A stretch of 14,241 nucleotides of DNA from Candidatus Heimdallarchaeota archaeon (GCA_030628305.1 DAOVRE010000011.1:1-14241); one strand, 5' to 3'. Numbered from the stretch's first letter, positions 1-5,614 are shown. Numbers and translations are program-made. Notes: generated by a model from the sequence alone, not told the origin.

Positions 1-1000
1 GAAACACTACAAATATTCCAAGACCTGCTAAGATACATTGTTTTCTACCTATCTTCTTGGCAATCAATCCTGCTGGAAATGCAAAAATAATAAAAGTTAA
101 GGCCATTACACCAAATATCATACTGATATCACCTTTAGCCATCAGAAGAACATCTTCTCCATAATTAGAAAAGAATGTTTCAACTACATTGTATCCAAAG
201 AACCAAGCGAAAATTGCGAATAGAATAAATACTAGACTCTTATCTTCTCGCTTGAAAATTTCTCTAAGTGTTGGAATAACTTTTACTTTCTCTTTCTTCT
301 CAACGTCTTTCAGTACTTCAGGTTCTTTAATAGTGAAGTATAAAATTATAAGACAAATGATCAAGATAGCAGAAACAAAAATGTATGCCCAAAATGTGTT
401 AATCTTTTCTATCATAGGAAATGCAAACAAACCTACTAAAGCACCAATACCTCCAAGTAGGTTAATAAAACCATTTCCTCGACTTCGATACTCCTTTGGT
501 ATTATATCTGGCATTAAAGAAACTACAGGAGATCTGTAGAGAGCCATGCTGATATTAAAACCTCCTATAACAAGGAGAAGAAGTATAAAGCCTAAGAAAA
601 AGGAATCAGAGTTTGCTGAGAATAAATCATAACCAAATACACCTACTAAAACGAAGAATACAGCTGCTAATGGCACTCCTATTATTATGAAAGGCATTCT
701 ACGACCTTTTTTGTTAGGACCGTATCTTTTCCAAGTTTTATCGCTGATATTTCCAATCCAAGGTTGCATTAGTACCGCTATTACATTATCTAGAACCATT
801 ATTGAACCAATAATAAAGGTTTCAAGAGGTACTGTTCCCCACACTTCTCTTAAGTAGCTCTTAAGGTAAGTTGGTATATATACATTATATATCACCCAAG
901 TTATAGCTGTTGTGAAAAAACCCAAGCCGATAATCGCTGTAAATAGATACGAAAAATGTTTACCGTCTTGTGCTTCTCTAAATTTACTTTTAAATGACAT
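1..1000 (-). CDS. Major facilitator superfamily sugar-type transporter (GPH/SLC45-like), C-terminal part outside window
   Basis: Translating the minus strand from the ATG at 1000 gives an open frame of 333 codons that leaves the window at base 1. Hydrophobic segments alternate with short loops, as in a polytopic membrane carrier. The loop at about residues 81-101 carries the major-facilitator motif A pattern: WIGNISDKTW, then KKGRRMPF, meaning G-x-x-S-D followed by a basic GRR. A second conserved loop at about 155-175 reads YRSPVVSLMPDIIPKEYRSR, typical of GPH and SLC45-type sugar symporters. It probably moves a sugar or glycoside across the cell membrane with a coupling ion. The substrate cannot be read from the sequence, but the beta-galactosidase and GH3 genes in the window suggest a beta-linked oligosaccharide. 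It is transcribed divergently from the multi-HTH gene. About the last third of a 12-helix carrier is missing because of the window edge. Confidence 0.85.
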   Translation of the reverse strand, partial: MSFKSKFREAQDGKHFSYLFTAIIGLGFFTTAITWVIYNVYIPTYLKSYLREVWGTVPLETFIIGSIMVLDNVIAVLMQPWIGNISDKTWKRYGPNKKGRRMPFIIIGVPLAAVFFVLVGVFGYDLFSANSDSFFLGFILLLLVIGGFNISMALYRSPVVSLMPDIIPKEYRSRGNGFINLLGGIGALVGLFAFPMIEKINTFWAYIFVSAILIICLIILYFTIKEPEVLKDVEKKEKVKVIPTLREIFKREDKSLVFILFAIFAWFFGYNVVETFFSNYGEDVLLMAKGDISMIFGVMALTFIIFAFPAGLIAKKIGRKQCILAGLGIFVVF

Positions 1001-1013
1001 AAAATGCTCAATC

Positions 1014-1032
1014 AACTATTGTTTAAATAGTT
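1014..1032 (-). promoter_or_regulatory. Promoter of the transporter gene, with an inverted repeat over its TATA box
   Basis: On the minus strand CTATTTAAAC (1030-1021) is TATA-like and centred about 26 bases before the ATG at 1000, which predicts a leaderless transcript. The same bases lie in a perfect 7-base inverted repeat: AACTATT at 1014-1020 and AATAGTT at 1026-1032, with a 5-base spacer. A protein bound here would compete with TBP, so it may be an operator. The AT-rich setting makes chance repeats fairly common. Confidence 0.5.
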
Positions 1033-1100
1033 TGCTCCAAGCTGATTAGAACTTATAACATAACCATATTGGAAGAAAGGAATTTTCATTCTTCTTGAAA

Positions 1101-1136
1101 TATCTATTCTAATAATTGAAATTGATTAGAAAGATA
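1101..1136. promoter_or_regulatory. Bulged 12-bp inverted repeat in the divergent promoter region (candidate operator)
   Basis: TATCTATTCTAAT (1101-1113) pairs with ATTAGAAAGATA (1125-1136): 12 base pairs with one unpaired A at 1106 and an 11-base spacer. The core also occurs as TGATTAGAA at 1043-1051 and again at 1123-1131, exactly 80 bases apart. The core therefore appears three times between the transporter and the HTH gene, counting its inverted copy at 1107-1113. This is what an operator for a locally encoded regulator would look like. The link to the neighbouring HTH protein is inference. Confidence 0.5.
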
Positions 1137-1172
1137 TTTTAAAGATGATGGCAGTTTTCTTTTAAGAAGAAA

Positions 1173-1178
1173 TTTATT
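1173..1178 (+). promoter_or_regulatory. TATA-like box of the multi-HTH gene
   Basis: TTTATT is centred about 26 bases before the GTG at 1202. That is the archaeal spacing for transcription starting on the start codon itself. It favours GTG 1202 over the in-frame ATG at 1211. Confidence 0.45.
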
Positions 1179-1201
1179 CATAGTGGAAACGAGCAGCAAA
1201 A

Positions 1202-1870
1202 GTGATACTGATGACCAACAGAGATGAACAAACTGAGATGTACAATTCTTCAGAAGATGTAGGTTCAGGATTCTCTGTAAACCATGAAATGTCAGTAAGG
1301 GATATTTCGATTGTAGAATTATATGACGGAGGGAAATCAACCTATCAGATTGCTGAAGAATTAGAGTTGAACAGGCACACAATTTCTAAGGTTTTAAAGA
1401 AAAACCAAATTGAAACAAGAACTATTGCTGATTATCACAAGCTTAAACATGAAGAAGTCGTTGAACTTTTCAATAAAGGTAAAGATAAAAAGGAAATTGC
1501 TGAGACTTTAGAGCTAACCGATTATACTGTTCGCAAAGTGCTAGAAGAAAAGGGTTTATTGTTAAAGAAAAGGGACAGAGACACCATTCTTATTGCCAGA
1601 TACATTCAAATGAAGAACAAGGGTTATGACAATGAATCAATCTCAATCTTTCTTGGTATCACACCAAAACAACTTAACAAACATATCAGGAATTCTGGGG
1701 TCAATGTAACAGCTGTTAGATACAAGACAAAAACTATTGAAAATATAGCTGATTTAGTCAGAAAACGTTTAGAAGGCTTCAAAGTAACCGAACTTTCACT
1801 AGAGTATGGATTAGATCTCCTGCTCTTAAGAGAAATATTTTACGATTTTGGTTTGTGCGGCGAAGTTTAA
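1202..1870 (+). CDS. Protein of four tandem helix-turn-helix (resolvase/homeodomain-like) units
   Basis: This 222-residue protein appears to be made almost wholly of DNA-binding units after a short polar N-terminus of about 30 residues. Units lie at about 32-74 (STYQIAEELELNRHTISKVL), 82-124 (DKKEIAETLELTDYTVRKVL), 126-170 (DNESISIFLGITPKQLNKHI) and 178-217 (KVTELSLEYGLDLLLLREIF). The first two are clear resolvase-like HTHs of the type 'helix, x-x-IAE-x-LEL, recognition helix'; the third and fourth are diverged. No catalytic or ligand-binding domain is visible. A DNA-binding regulator or architectural protein is the likely role. It is divergent from the sugar transporter, with an inverted repeat between them. 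The GTG at 1202 is chosen because a TATA box sits 26 bases upstream; ATG 1211 is the alternative. I do not recognise a named family for the whole protein. Confidence 0.8.
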   Translation: MILMTNRDEQTEMYNSSEDVGSGFSVNHEMSVRDISIVELYDGGKSTYQIAEELELNRHTISKVLKKNQIETRTIADYHKLKHEEVVELFNKGKDKKEIAETLELTDYTVRKVLEEKGLLLKKRDRDTILIARYIQMKNKGYDNESISIFLGITPKQLNKHIRNSGVNVTAVRYKTKTIENIADLVRKRLEGFKVTELSLEYGLDLLLLREIFYDFGLCGEV

Positions 1871-1883
1871 GCTCTATTAGCTT
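1869..1883 (+). terminator. Weak hairpin at the 3' end of the multi-HTH gene
   Basis: AAGCT (1869-1873) can pair with AGCTT (1879-1883) around a 5-base loop, overlapping the stop codon. The bases that follow are T-rich but not a clean T-run. It may help end transcription, but the support is weak. Confidence 0.25.
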
Positions 1884-1969
1884 TCATAATTTGTAATTCT
1901 CATTCTGTTAATTGTTAATAGCGAAATCCGAAAGAAGTACAATGTTTAAAAATATGAACTTGTTTGGAG

Positions 1970-1987
1970 ATATAAGAAAGGGTTGAT
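1970..1987 (+). promoter_or_regulatory. Promoter and start region of the helicase gene
   Basis: ATATAAG at 1970-1976 is a TATA-like box about 23 bases before the ATG at 1996. GGTTGAT at 1981-1987 resembles the archaeal Shine-Dalgarno core and lies 8 bases before the same ATG. A second AT-rich box (TTTAAAAATA, about 1944-1953) would give a leader of roughly 20 bases instead. Both readings favour ATG 1996 over TTG 1987. Confidence 0.35.
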
Positions 1988-1995
1988 TGGCTGAA

Positions 1996-3603
1996 ATGGA
2001 GTTACCAACAGATTTTGAAGAAAGTTTGGAAGGATTAACAATTGAACACAGAGACTACCAGTTAAGTGCTGTCAGCGAGATTCTGGAGAAACTCTCTGAA
2101 GGTTCTATTCTTCTAAATTACCCCTATGGTACAGGAAAGACAATCATTGCATTACTATCATTTTTTGCAATCAGACAAAATAACCCTAATGCCAAATTTC
2201 TATTCACTTCTGCAAGAGAGGCAGCAGGACTCAGATGCCGTCAAGCACTAGAGATGGGGAAAAAGTTTGGATTTATTGATAAGCTAGGCTATTTTTATGA
2301 TCCCAGTGGTAAAGGTATTAGTTTAAGACAAAAAAGCAAGATGTATGAAGCTTCAACAGCTATTTTTGCGCCAATTACATCATTGATGAATGACTATTAT
2401 GAGATGAAAACTAAACTAAGAGTCAATATCTTAGAAAATATAACTATGTGTGTTATAGATGAAGCAACAGATGTTTTGGCAAGAGATATGGCAGGATTTC
2501 GTCTAAGCAAGTATTTTGAAGGATTATTCAAATTCAGAGAAAAGGGGTTTGCTTTTCCTATATTGGCAATGACTGGAACAAGAGACGGGCAACGTGCTAA
2601 AGCCGTTCTCAAATTATTAGGGAAGAATACAGCTTTGATGCAGAGGCTTGATCTATCACCCTATGAAACCGTCACTAAAATTCATAAAATTAGAAGGGAA
2701 GATTACATAAAAATAGATCAACAAATATCAATACAGTTAACCAAACCAATAGAGATTATTCAAAAACATCTAGATGCAAACCTCTCACGCTTAGAAATCA
2801 TCAAACTGTCGTATAGTGGAGTTTTAGAGCGCCTTGAAAAACTTAAGAATTTTCCAGCAAGATTAAATAAATATCAAGTAAAGGATGAAGAAGCCAAGAC
2901 TACACTAATACTTGCTTTTAGAAGATTATTCAAACTAAGTCACGCTAGATTGCTATTGTTAGAATCTACTCCAGGAGAATTCCTGAAATATATTGAATTG
3001 GATGAAAACAAGGAAATATTTAGAAGCATTCATGAATCAAGTAAGGAACTCATAACTTACAGAGTTGATTTGCCAAAATACGAAAATCCTGAAGAGAAGG
3101 TAACACGAGCCCTGGTTCAGCCAAAAGTCTATACGGCAATAGACATTATTCATGAGCATTTATTCAGAGGCGCTCAAGTTCTGCTTTTCACTCGTTATCT
3201 AGCATTAGGAAGTTATCTTAATAGACTCCTCAATAACCTTGGTTTTCCTGAAGTTAAGTATTTATCAGGTAAAACAACAGAAGACACAAGGAGAATTGTT
3301 CTGAAGAATTTTGATGAGGGTAACGTTAATGTTTTAATTTTTACACCCTTAGGGGGAAGAGGACTAAATTTAGAGGCAGCGGATGTTGTGATACACCTTG
3401 ACATTACAACAAATATTGATGATATGATCCAACGTAGAGAGAGGGCAAGAGGATGTATAGAATATGTACTTGTTTTAGAGGAGACAAGTGAAGAAGGAAA
3501 AATAAAGGATTACCAAAAGCTAATCGACAAAGATAAGGGAAAGGGAGATGAAGATAAGGACGAGGAAAACGAACAAGCAAAAGAAGAAGGAGAAGAGGAG
3601 TAA
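1996..3603 (+). CDS. SF2 helicase/translocase, Hef/FANCM/RIG-I-like, without nuclease domain
   Basis: The 535-residue protein (numbered from ATG 1996) has the SF2 motifs in order: HRDYQ at 18-22, the phosphate-binding loop GTGKT at 45-49, DEAT at 155-158 in place of DEAH/DECH, MTGT at 192-195, GGRGLNLEAADVVIHLD at about 453-469, and QRRERARG at 479-486. Between the two RecA-like halves, residues about 232-372 form a charged, helix-rich insert. This is reminiscent of the insert in Hef, FANCM and the RIG-I group, which bind branched or double-stranded nucleic acid. The ERCC4-type nuclease of full-length Hef is absent; the protein ends in a tail of about 25 residues made almost wholly of K, D and E. 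It probably moves on DNA using ATP, perhaps in repair or fork processing, but an RNA role or antiviral role cannot be excluded. TTG 1987 is an alternative start. Confidence 0.85.
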   Translation: MELPTDFEESLEGLTIEHRDYQLSAVSEILEKLSEGSILLNYPYGTGKTIIALLSFFAIRQNNPNAKFLFTSAREAAGLRCRQALEMGKKFGFIDKLGYFYDPSGKGISLRQKSKMYEASTAIFAPITSLMNDYYEMKTKLRVNILENITMCVIDEATDVLARDMAGFRLSKYFEGLFKFREKGFAFPILAMTGTRDGQRAKAVLKLLGKNTALMQRLDLSPYETVTKIHKIRREDYIKIDQQISIQLTKPIEIIQKHLDANLSRLEIIKLSYSGVLERLEKLKNFPARLNKYQVKDEEAKTTLILAFRRLFKLSHARLLLLESTPGEFLKYIELDENKEIFRSIHESSKELITYRVDLPKYENPEEKVTRALVQPKVYTAIDIIHEHLFRGAQVLLFTRYLALGSYLNRLLNNLGFPEVKYLSGKTTEDTRRIVLKNFDEGNVNVLIFTPLGGRGLNLEAADVVIHLDITTNIDDMIQRRERARGCIEYVLVLEETSEEGKIKDYQKLIDKDKGKGDEDKDEENEQAKEEGEEE

Positions 3604-3657
3604 GCTTTCTTCACAAATTTACTGAGTCAAAAGGTTCTGTAAAACGAGTTTTGGTGT

Positions 3658-3692
3658 TTAGGGCGATTGAACTTACGTCCAATCTACCCTAA
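3658..3692. other. Bipartite hairpin downstream of the helicase gene
   Basis: TTAGGG (3658-3663) pairs with CCCTAA (3687-3692) and GATTG (3665-3669) with CAATC (3680-3684). This gives 11 base pairs with a small internal loop and a 10-base end loop. It could fold in the 3' untranslated part of the helicase mRNA. No strong T-run follows on the plus strand, so a terminator role is uncertain. Confidence 0.45.
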
Positions 3693-3698
3693 GATATT

Positions 3699-3717
3699 AA
3701 ATGAAGTTCTTTCTAGC
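3699..3717 (+). repeat. Direct repeat copy 1 (19 bases)
   Basis: AAATGAAGTTCTTTCTAGC matches the copy at 3859-3877 at 18 of 19 bases. It is followed by the inverted repeat CACTAA/TTAGTG at 3718-3732. The copy also starts a short reading frame, MKFFLATNY. Confidence 0.6.
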
Positions 3718-3825
3718 CACTAACTATTAGTGTCTCGGGTATCCATACATTGTTACACTTATTATGATGCTTGTGTGAAGAAATACACACTCAAAAAAAG
3801 TTTGAAAATACAATAAAAATTAAAC

Positions 3826-3857
3826 ATAAAACCCCCTCCCATATCCCTTGGTTTTAT
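3826..3857 (-). terminator. Terminator-like inverted repeat of the acetyltransferase gene
   Basis: ATAAAACC (3826-3833) and GGTTTTAT (3850-3857) form a perfect 8-base inverted repeat around a 16-base loop. Read on the minus strand, the transcript from the acetyltransferase would meet the hairpin about 40 bases after its stop, then a U-rich stretch (3825 down to about 3800). The loop and lower stem are G-rich on this strand (GGGATATGGGAGGGGG). Confidence 0.5.
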
Positions 3858-3858
3858 C

Positions 3859-3877
3859 AAATGAAATTCTTTCTAGC
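3859..3877 (+). repeat. Direct repeat copy 2 (19 bases)
   Basis: AAATGAAATTCTTTCTAGC differs from the copy at 3699-3717 at one base. It leads into the inverted repeat CTAGC-GAT-GCTAG (3874-3886). It also starts a short frame, MKFFLAMLA. Confidence 0.6.
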
Positions 3878-3898
3878 GATGCTAGCATGACATTGGTA

Positions 3899-4786
3899 TC
3901 AGAGTTCCAGCTCATAATGAGAGAACGCTGGTTTACCAAACTTAAAGGAAGCAGCTTCGACATAATCCTTCAGAACTAACCTTTCACCGAAGAGCCAAAT
4001 CATAAATTCTTCAATGCCATTTTCCAAAGCTATTGTAGAAGCTCTAGCAATAAGTTGTTTGAAATATTTCTCTTCAGTAGCATAGGGGGCTGCAAGATTA
4101 GCTGATTCTGTTTTAATAGGGTTTCTATAAATTAAGACTGTTCCAACAATTTCATCTTTATCTTCAATAATCAGATGAGCGATAACGTTTTCATCATCAA
4201 TTTCACCCTTGATTTGTTCAAGTTGTTCATCTGTTCGATTATCAATTTTCTTAATAATAGCAAGCCAATTATCCATGTCTTCATTTGAATCGAAATTTCT
4301 GACATCAGTTACTTCAATACCATTTTCTAGTTTCTTGACTTTTTGAATATAGACAATATTATTATGATCCTCTTTATGTTTGAAACCATATTGTTGAGCA
4401 AGCTCAATCTGTTCTCCACACAGAGGAGAAGCTAAGGTTTCAACAATTTCTACGCCCTTTTCTCTAAGAACAGTAATAGCCTTCTCGTAGAGTAATCCTA
4501 CAGATTCTTCGTGACCTAATAGAACTGAGGGAAAAACAAGACTAGCTCTCTTTTTGCCATCTTCTTTAGGTTCAACGACTTTTGTTGTTAAGAAACCGAC
4601 CATCTTACCTTCCTTGAAACTATAGTGTCTTGTTTCGGGATCGAAGTCAGGTTTAGAATAAAGTTCTTTCAATCTTTCAGCATCAGTTTGATGCGCAAAA
4701 ATCCAAGTCTTTGCAACTTCTTTCCCAACTCTTTCTTGATCATCTTCAAATCCTTTGCTGAAATGTTTGATTTCATATCCAGACAT
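3899..4786 (-). CDS. Double GNAT-domain acetyltransferase-like protein
   Basis: This 295-residue protein looks like two GNAT folds in a row. The N-terminal half has the strand pattern GKMVGFLTTKVV at 60-71, a second strand RASLVFPSVLL at 80-90, then a helix SVGLLYEKAITVLREKGVE and the closing AQQYGFKHK at 130-138. The C-terminal half repeats the order: NVIAHLIIEDKDEIVGTVLI at 200-219, a strand with SANLAAPYAT at 228-237, a helix KQLIARASTIALENGIE and the closing AASFKFGKPAF at 278-288. 'Large helix, then GF/KFG' is the usual end of GNAT motifs A and B. The canonical acetyl-CoA loop Q/R-x-x-G-x-G/A is not clear in either half. Its activity and substrate are therefore unknown. It is a single-gene unit; a TATA box 25 bases before the ATG suggests a leaderless mRNA. 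Confidence 0.75.
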   Translation of the reverse strand: MSGYEIKHFSKGFEDDQERVGKEVAKTWIFAHQTDAERLKELYSKPDFDPETRHYSFKEGKMVGFLTTKVVEPKEDGKKRASLVFPSVLLGHEESVGLLYEKAITVLREKGVEIVETLASPLCGEQIELAQQYGFKHKEDHNNIVYIQKVKKLENGIEVTDVRNFDSNEDMDNWLAIIKKIDNRTDEQLEQIKGEIDDENVIAHLIIEDKDEIVGTVLIYRNPIKTESANLAAPYATEEKYFKQLIARASTIALENGIEEFMIWLFGERLVLKDYVEAASFKFGKPAFSHYELEL

Positions 4787-4806
4787 AAGCTATGACTTTC
4801 TTATAC

Positions 4807-4816
4807 ACTTATAAGT
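4807..4816 (-). promoter_or_regulatory. Promoter of the acetyltransferase gene
   Basis: TTATAA (4809-4814), inside the 10-base palindrome ACTTATAAGT, is centred about 25 bases before the ATG at 4786 on the minus strand. This predicts a leaderless transcript. No Shine-Dalgarno sequence lies in between. Confidence 0.55.
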
Positions 4817-4876
4817 ATTCTCACATATAAAGAATGTATTCGCCACAAATAATATGTTGTGCTTAATTGTCGAGAA

Positions 4877-5039
4877 TATAAACATAAATGGATTAGAAGT
4901 GGAGGTTTCGTTATTGTATACTACCGAGCATTGAGACACTTATACGCATGGCACAAATCAGGCCCGCAGTATTAAGGTAAGGATAACGATCACACGCACA
5001 TATGGTCTCAACAGTAATTGAACAAAAGGTTTATTAAAC
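4877..5039 (+). ncRNA. Possible structured RNA or long leader upstream of the ribbon-helix-helix gene
   Basis: TATAAA at 4877-4882, preceded by a purine-rich CGAGAA, predicts a plus-strand start near 4905. No gene begins there: frames in 4905-5035 are only about a dozen codons. The stretch is visibly richer in G and C than its flanks. TTGAGAC (4931-4937) can pair with GTCTCAA (5005-5011), extended by ATA/TAT at 4942-4944 and 5001-5003, and ACA follows the outer stem directly. An alternative pairing, TCGTTAT (4908-4914) with ATAACGA (4983-4989), crosses the first, so both cannot form as plain hairpins. A small RNA or a leader of the regulator mRNA is possible. I do not recognise a family; another TATAAA at 4826-4831 shows that such boxes are not rare here. 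Confidence 0.3.
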
Positions 5040-5063
5040 ACCATCCGTATGGATGGTATATAA
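5040..5063 (+). promoter_or_regulatory. Palindromic operator abutting the TATA box of the ribbon-helix-helix gene
   Basis: ACCATCC (5040-5046) and GGATGGT (5051-5057) form a perfect 7-base inverted repeat with a 4-base spacer. TATATAA (5057-5063) begins on its last base, so the palindrome covers the place where TFB would contact DNA. Ribbon-helix-helix proteins typically bind short palindromes of this kind and often repress their own genes. Self-repression by the downstream gene is inference. Confidence 0.6.
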
Positions 5064-5090
5064 CATCCAACAAGAATGTAGGTGGAATGC

Positions 5091-5507
5091 GTGACAGAAA
5101 AACAATACGAGAAAATAACTGTAAATCTTCCCGCCGTAGATTTAGGAAAGATTGACTATTTGGTTGAACAAGGTTTCTACAATACTAGAACAGAGTTTAT
5201 CAGAACTTCAATAAAGGGTGAAATTGATAAGAACTCATTTGCAATAAACAAAGTTATTCAAGAAGAAGAAGGAAAAGAAGGAACATTCTTTGCAATAGGT
5301 GTAATTAGCCTTAATAAATCAGATCTTGAAAGATATGCCAAACAGAACAAGAAAATTGCCCTTTTTGTTATGGGCATGTGCTTCATAGGCAAGAACGTAA
5401 CAGTTGAACTCGCGTCTAAGACAATCAAATCCTTTAGAGTCTATGGCATTAAGAAAGGACCAAAGGAAGTTTTAGAATATCTATCCAATCTGGGGCGAGA
5501 AAGATGA
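5091..5507 (+). CDS. Ribbon-helix-helix (CopG-family) transcriptional regulator
   Basis: The 138-residue protein opens with a ribbon-helix-helix domain at about residues 7-46: the strand EKITVNLPAVDLGKIDYLV, the turn EQGFYNTRTEF, then the second helix IRTSIKGEI. The 'YxTRTEFIR' type second helix is typical of this DNA-binding fold, which works as a dimer. The C-terminal 75 residues (GTFFAIGVISLNKSDLERYA, then KKIALFVMGMCFIGKNV and IKSFRVYGIKKGPKEV) form a predicted alpha-beta domain. It resembles the tail of a known class of CopG-like proteins but is of unknown ligand or partner. GTG 5091 is chosen because AGGTGG lies just upstream; GTG 5082 is also in frame. A palindrome over the promoter suggests self-regulation. 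The stop overlaps the ATG of a small ORF. Confidence 0.85.
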   Translation: MTEKQYEKITVNLPAVDLGKIDYLVEQGFYNTRTEFIRTSIKGEIDKNSFAINKVIQEEEGKEGTFFAIGVISLNKSDLERYAKQNKKIALFVMGMCFIGKNVTVELASKTIKSFRVYGIKKGPKEVLEYLSNLGRER

Positions 5508-5614
5508 AGCTAGTAATTAAATTTGACATAGGAATAATTCCTTTTTCCTTCAAAATAAGAGTAAGATGGATAAAAAGGCAAGAGTATCAGTTTCTATATG
5601 GAAAAGAAAGTTAG
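5504..5614 (+). CDS. Possible 36-residue small protein, ATGA-overlapped with the regulator gene
   Basis: The regulator stop TGA is embedded in ATGA, and the ATG opens a 36-codon frame: MKLVIKFDIGIIPFSFKIRV followed by RWIKRQEYQFLYGKES. The ATGA overlap is the usual mark of translational coupling in a two-gene operon. The peptide is rich in alternating hydrophobic and basic residues, suggesting short beta strands, and has no known motif. Its stop overlaps the last bases of the convergent oxidoreductase gene by four bases. It could be a genuine small partner protein or a chance frame after the stop. Confidence 0.35.
   Translation: MKLVIKFDIGIIPFSFKIRVRWIKRQEYQFLYGKES

Larger units (their letters stand above)
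3604..3898. other. Convergent intergenic gap with hairpins and a duplicated 19-base motif
   Basis: This gap lies between the stops of the helicase (plus) and acetyltransferase (minus) genes. It holds a bipartite hairpin at 3658-3692, a small hairpin at 3718-3732 (CACTAA/TTAGTG), a weak one at 3773-3790 (GTGTG/CACAC), a large inverted repeat at 3826-3857 and a small one at 3874-3886 (CTAGC/GCTAG). Two near-identical 19-base direct repeats lie at 3699-3717 and 3859-3877, each followed directly by one of the small hairpins. No convincing protein gene or tRNA is present. Some of the hairpins are likely to be 3' ends of the two convergent transcripts; the remainder is unexplained. Confidence 0.6.

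Noticed and set aside
189..539. Plus-strand frame of 116 codons
   Set aside because: It lies opposite the transporter gene, whose translation has clear carrier motifs and helices. The plus-strand product has no motif and its composition is typical of an antisense shadow.
1104..1382. Minus-strand frame of 92 codons
   Set aside because: It covers the start of the multi-HTH gene on the other strand, which has a good HTH pattern and a promoter.
3604..3898. tRNA gene in the convergent gap
   Set aside because: Hairpins are present, but there is no T-loop GGTTCGAATCC-like sequence and no cloverleaf can be drawn.
4844..4861. CACAA/TTGTG inverted repeat in the divergent gap
   Set aside because: Only 5-base arms with an 8-base spacer in an AT-rich setting; this is expected by chance and is not placed on any predicted promoter.
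4905..5035. Short frames in the 4787-5081 gap
   Set aside because: The frames from ATG or GTG in this stretch end after about a dozen codons, so none is supported as a gene.
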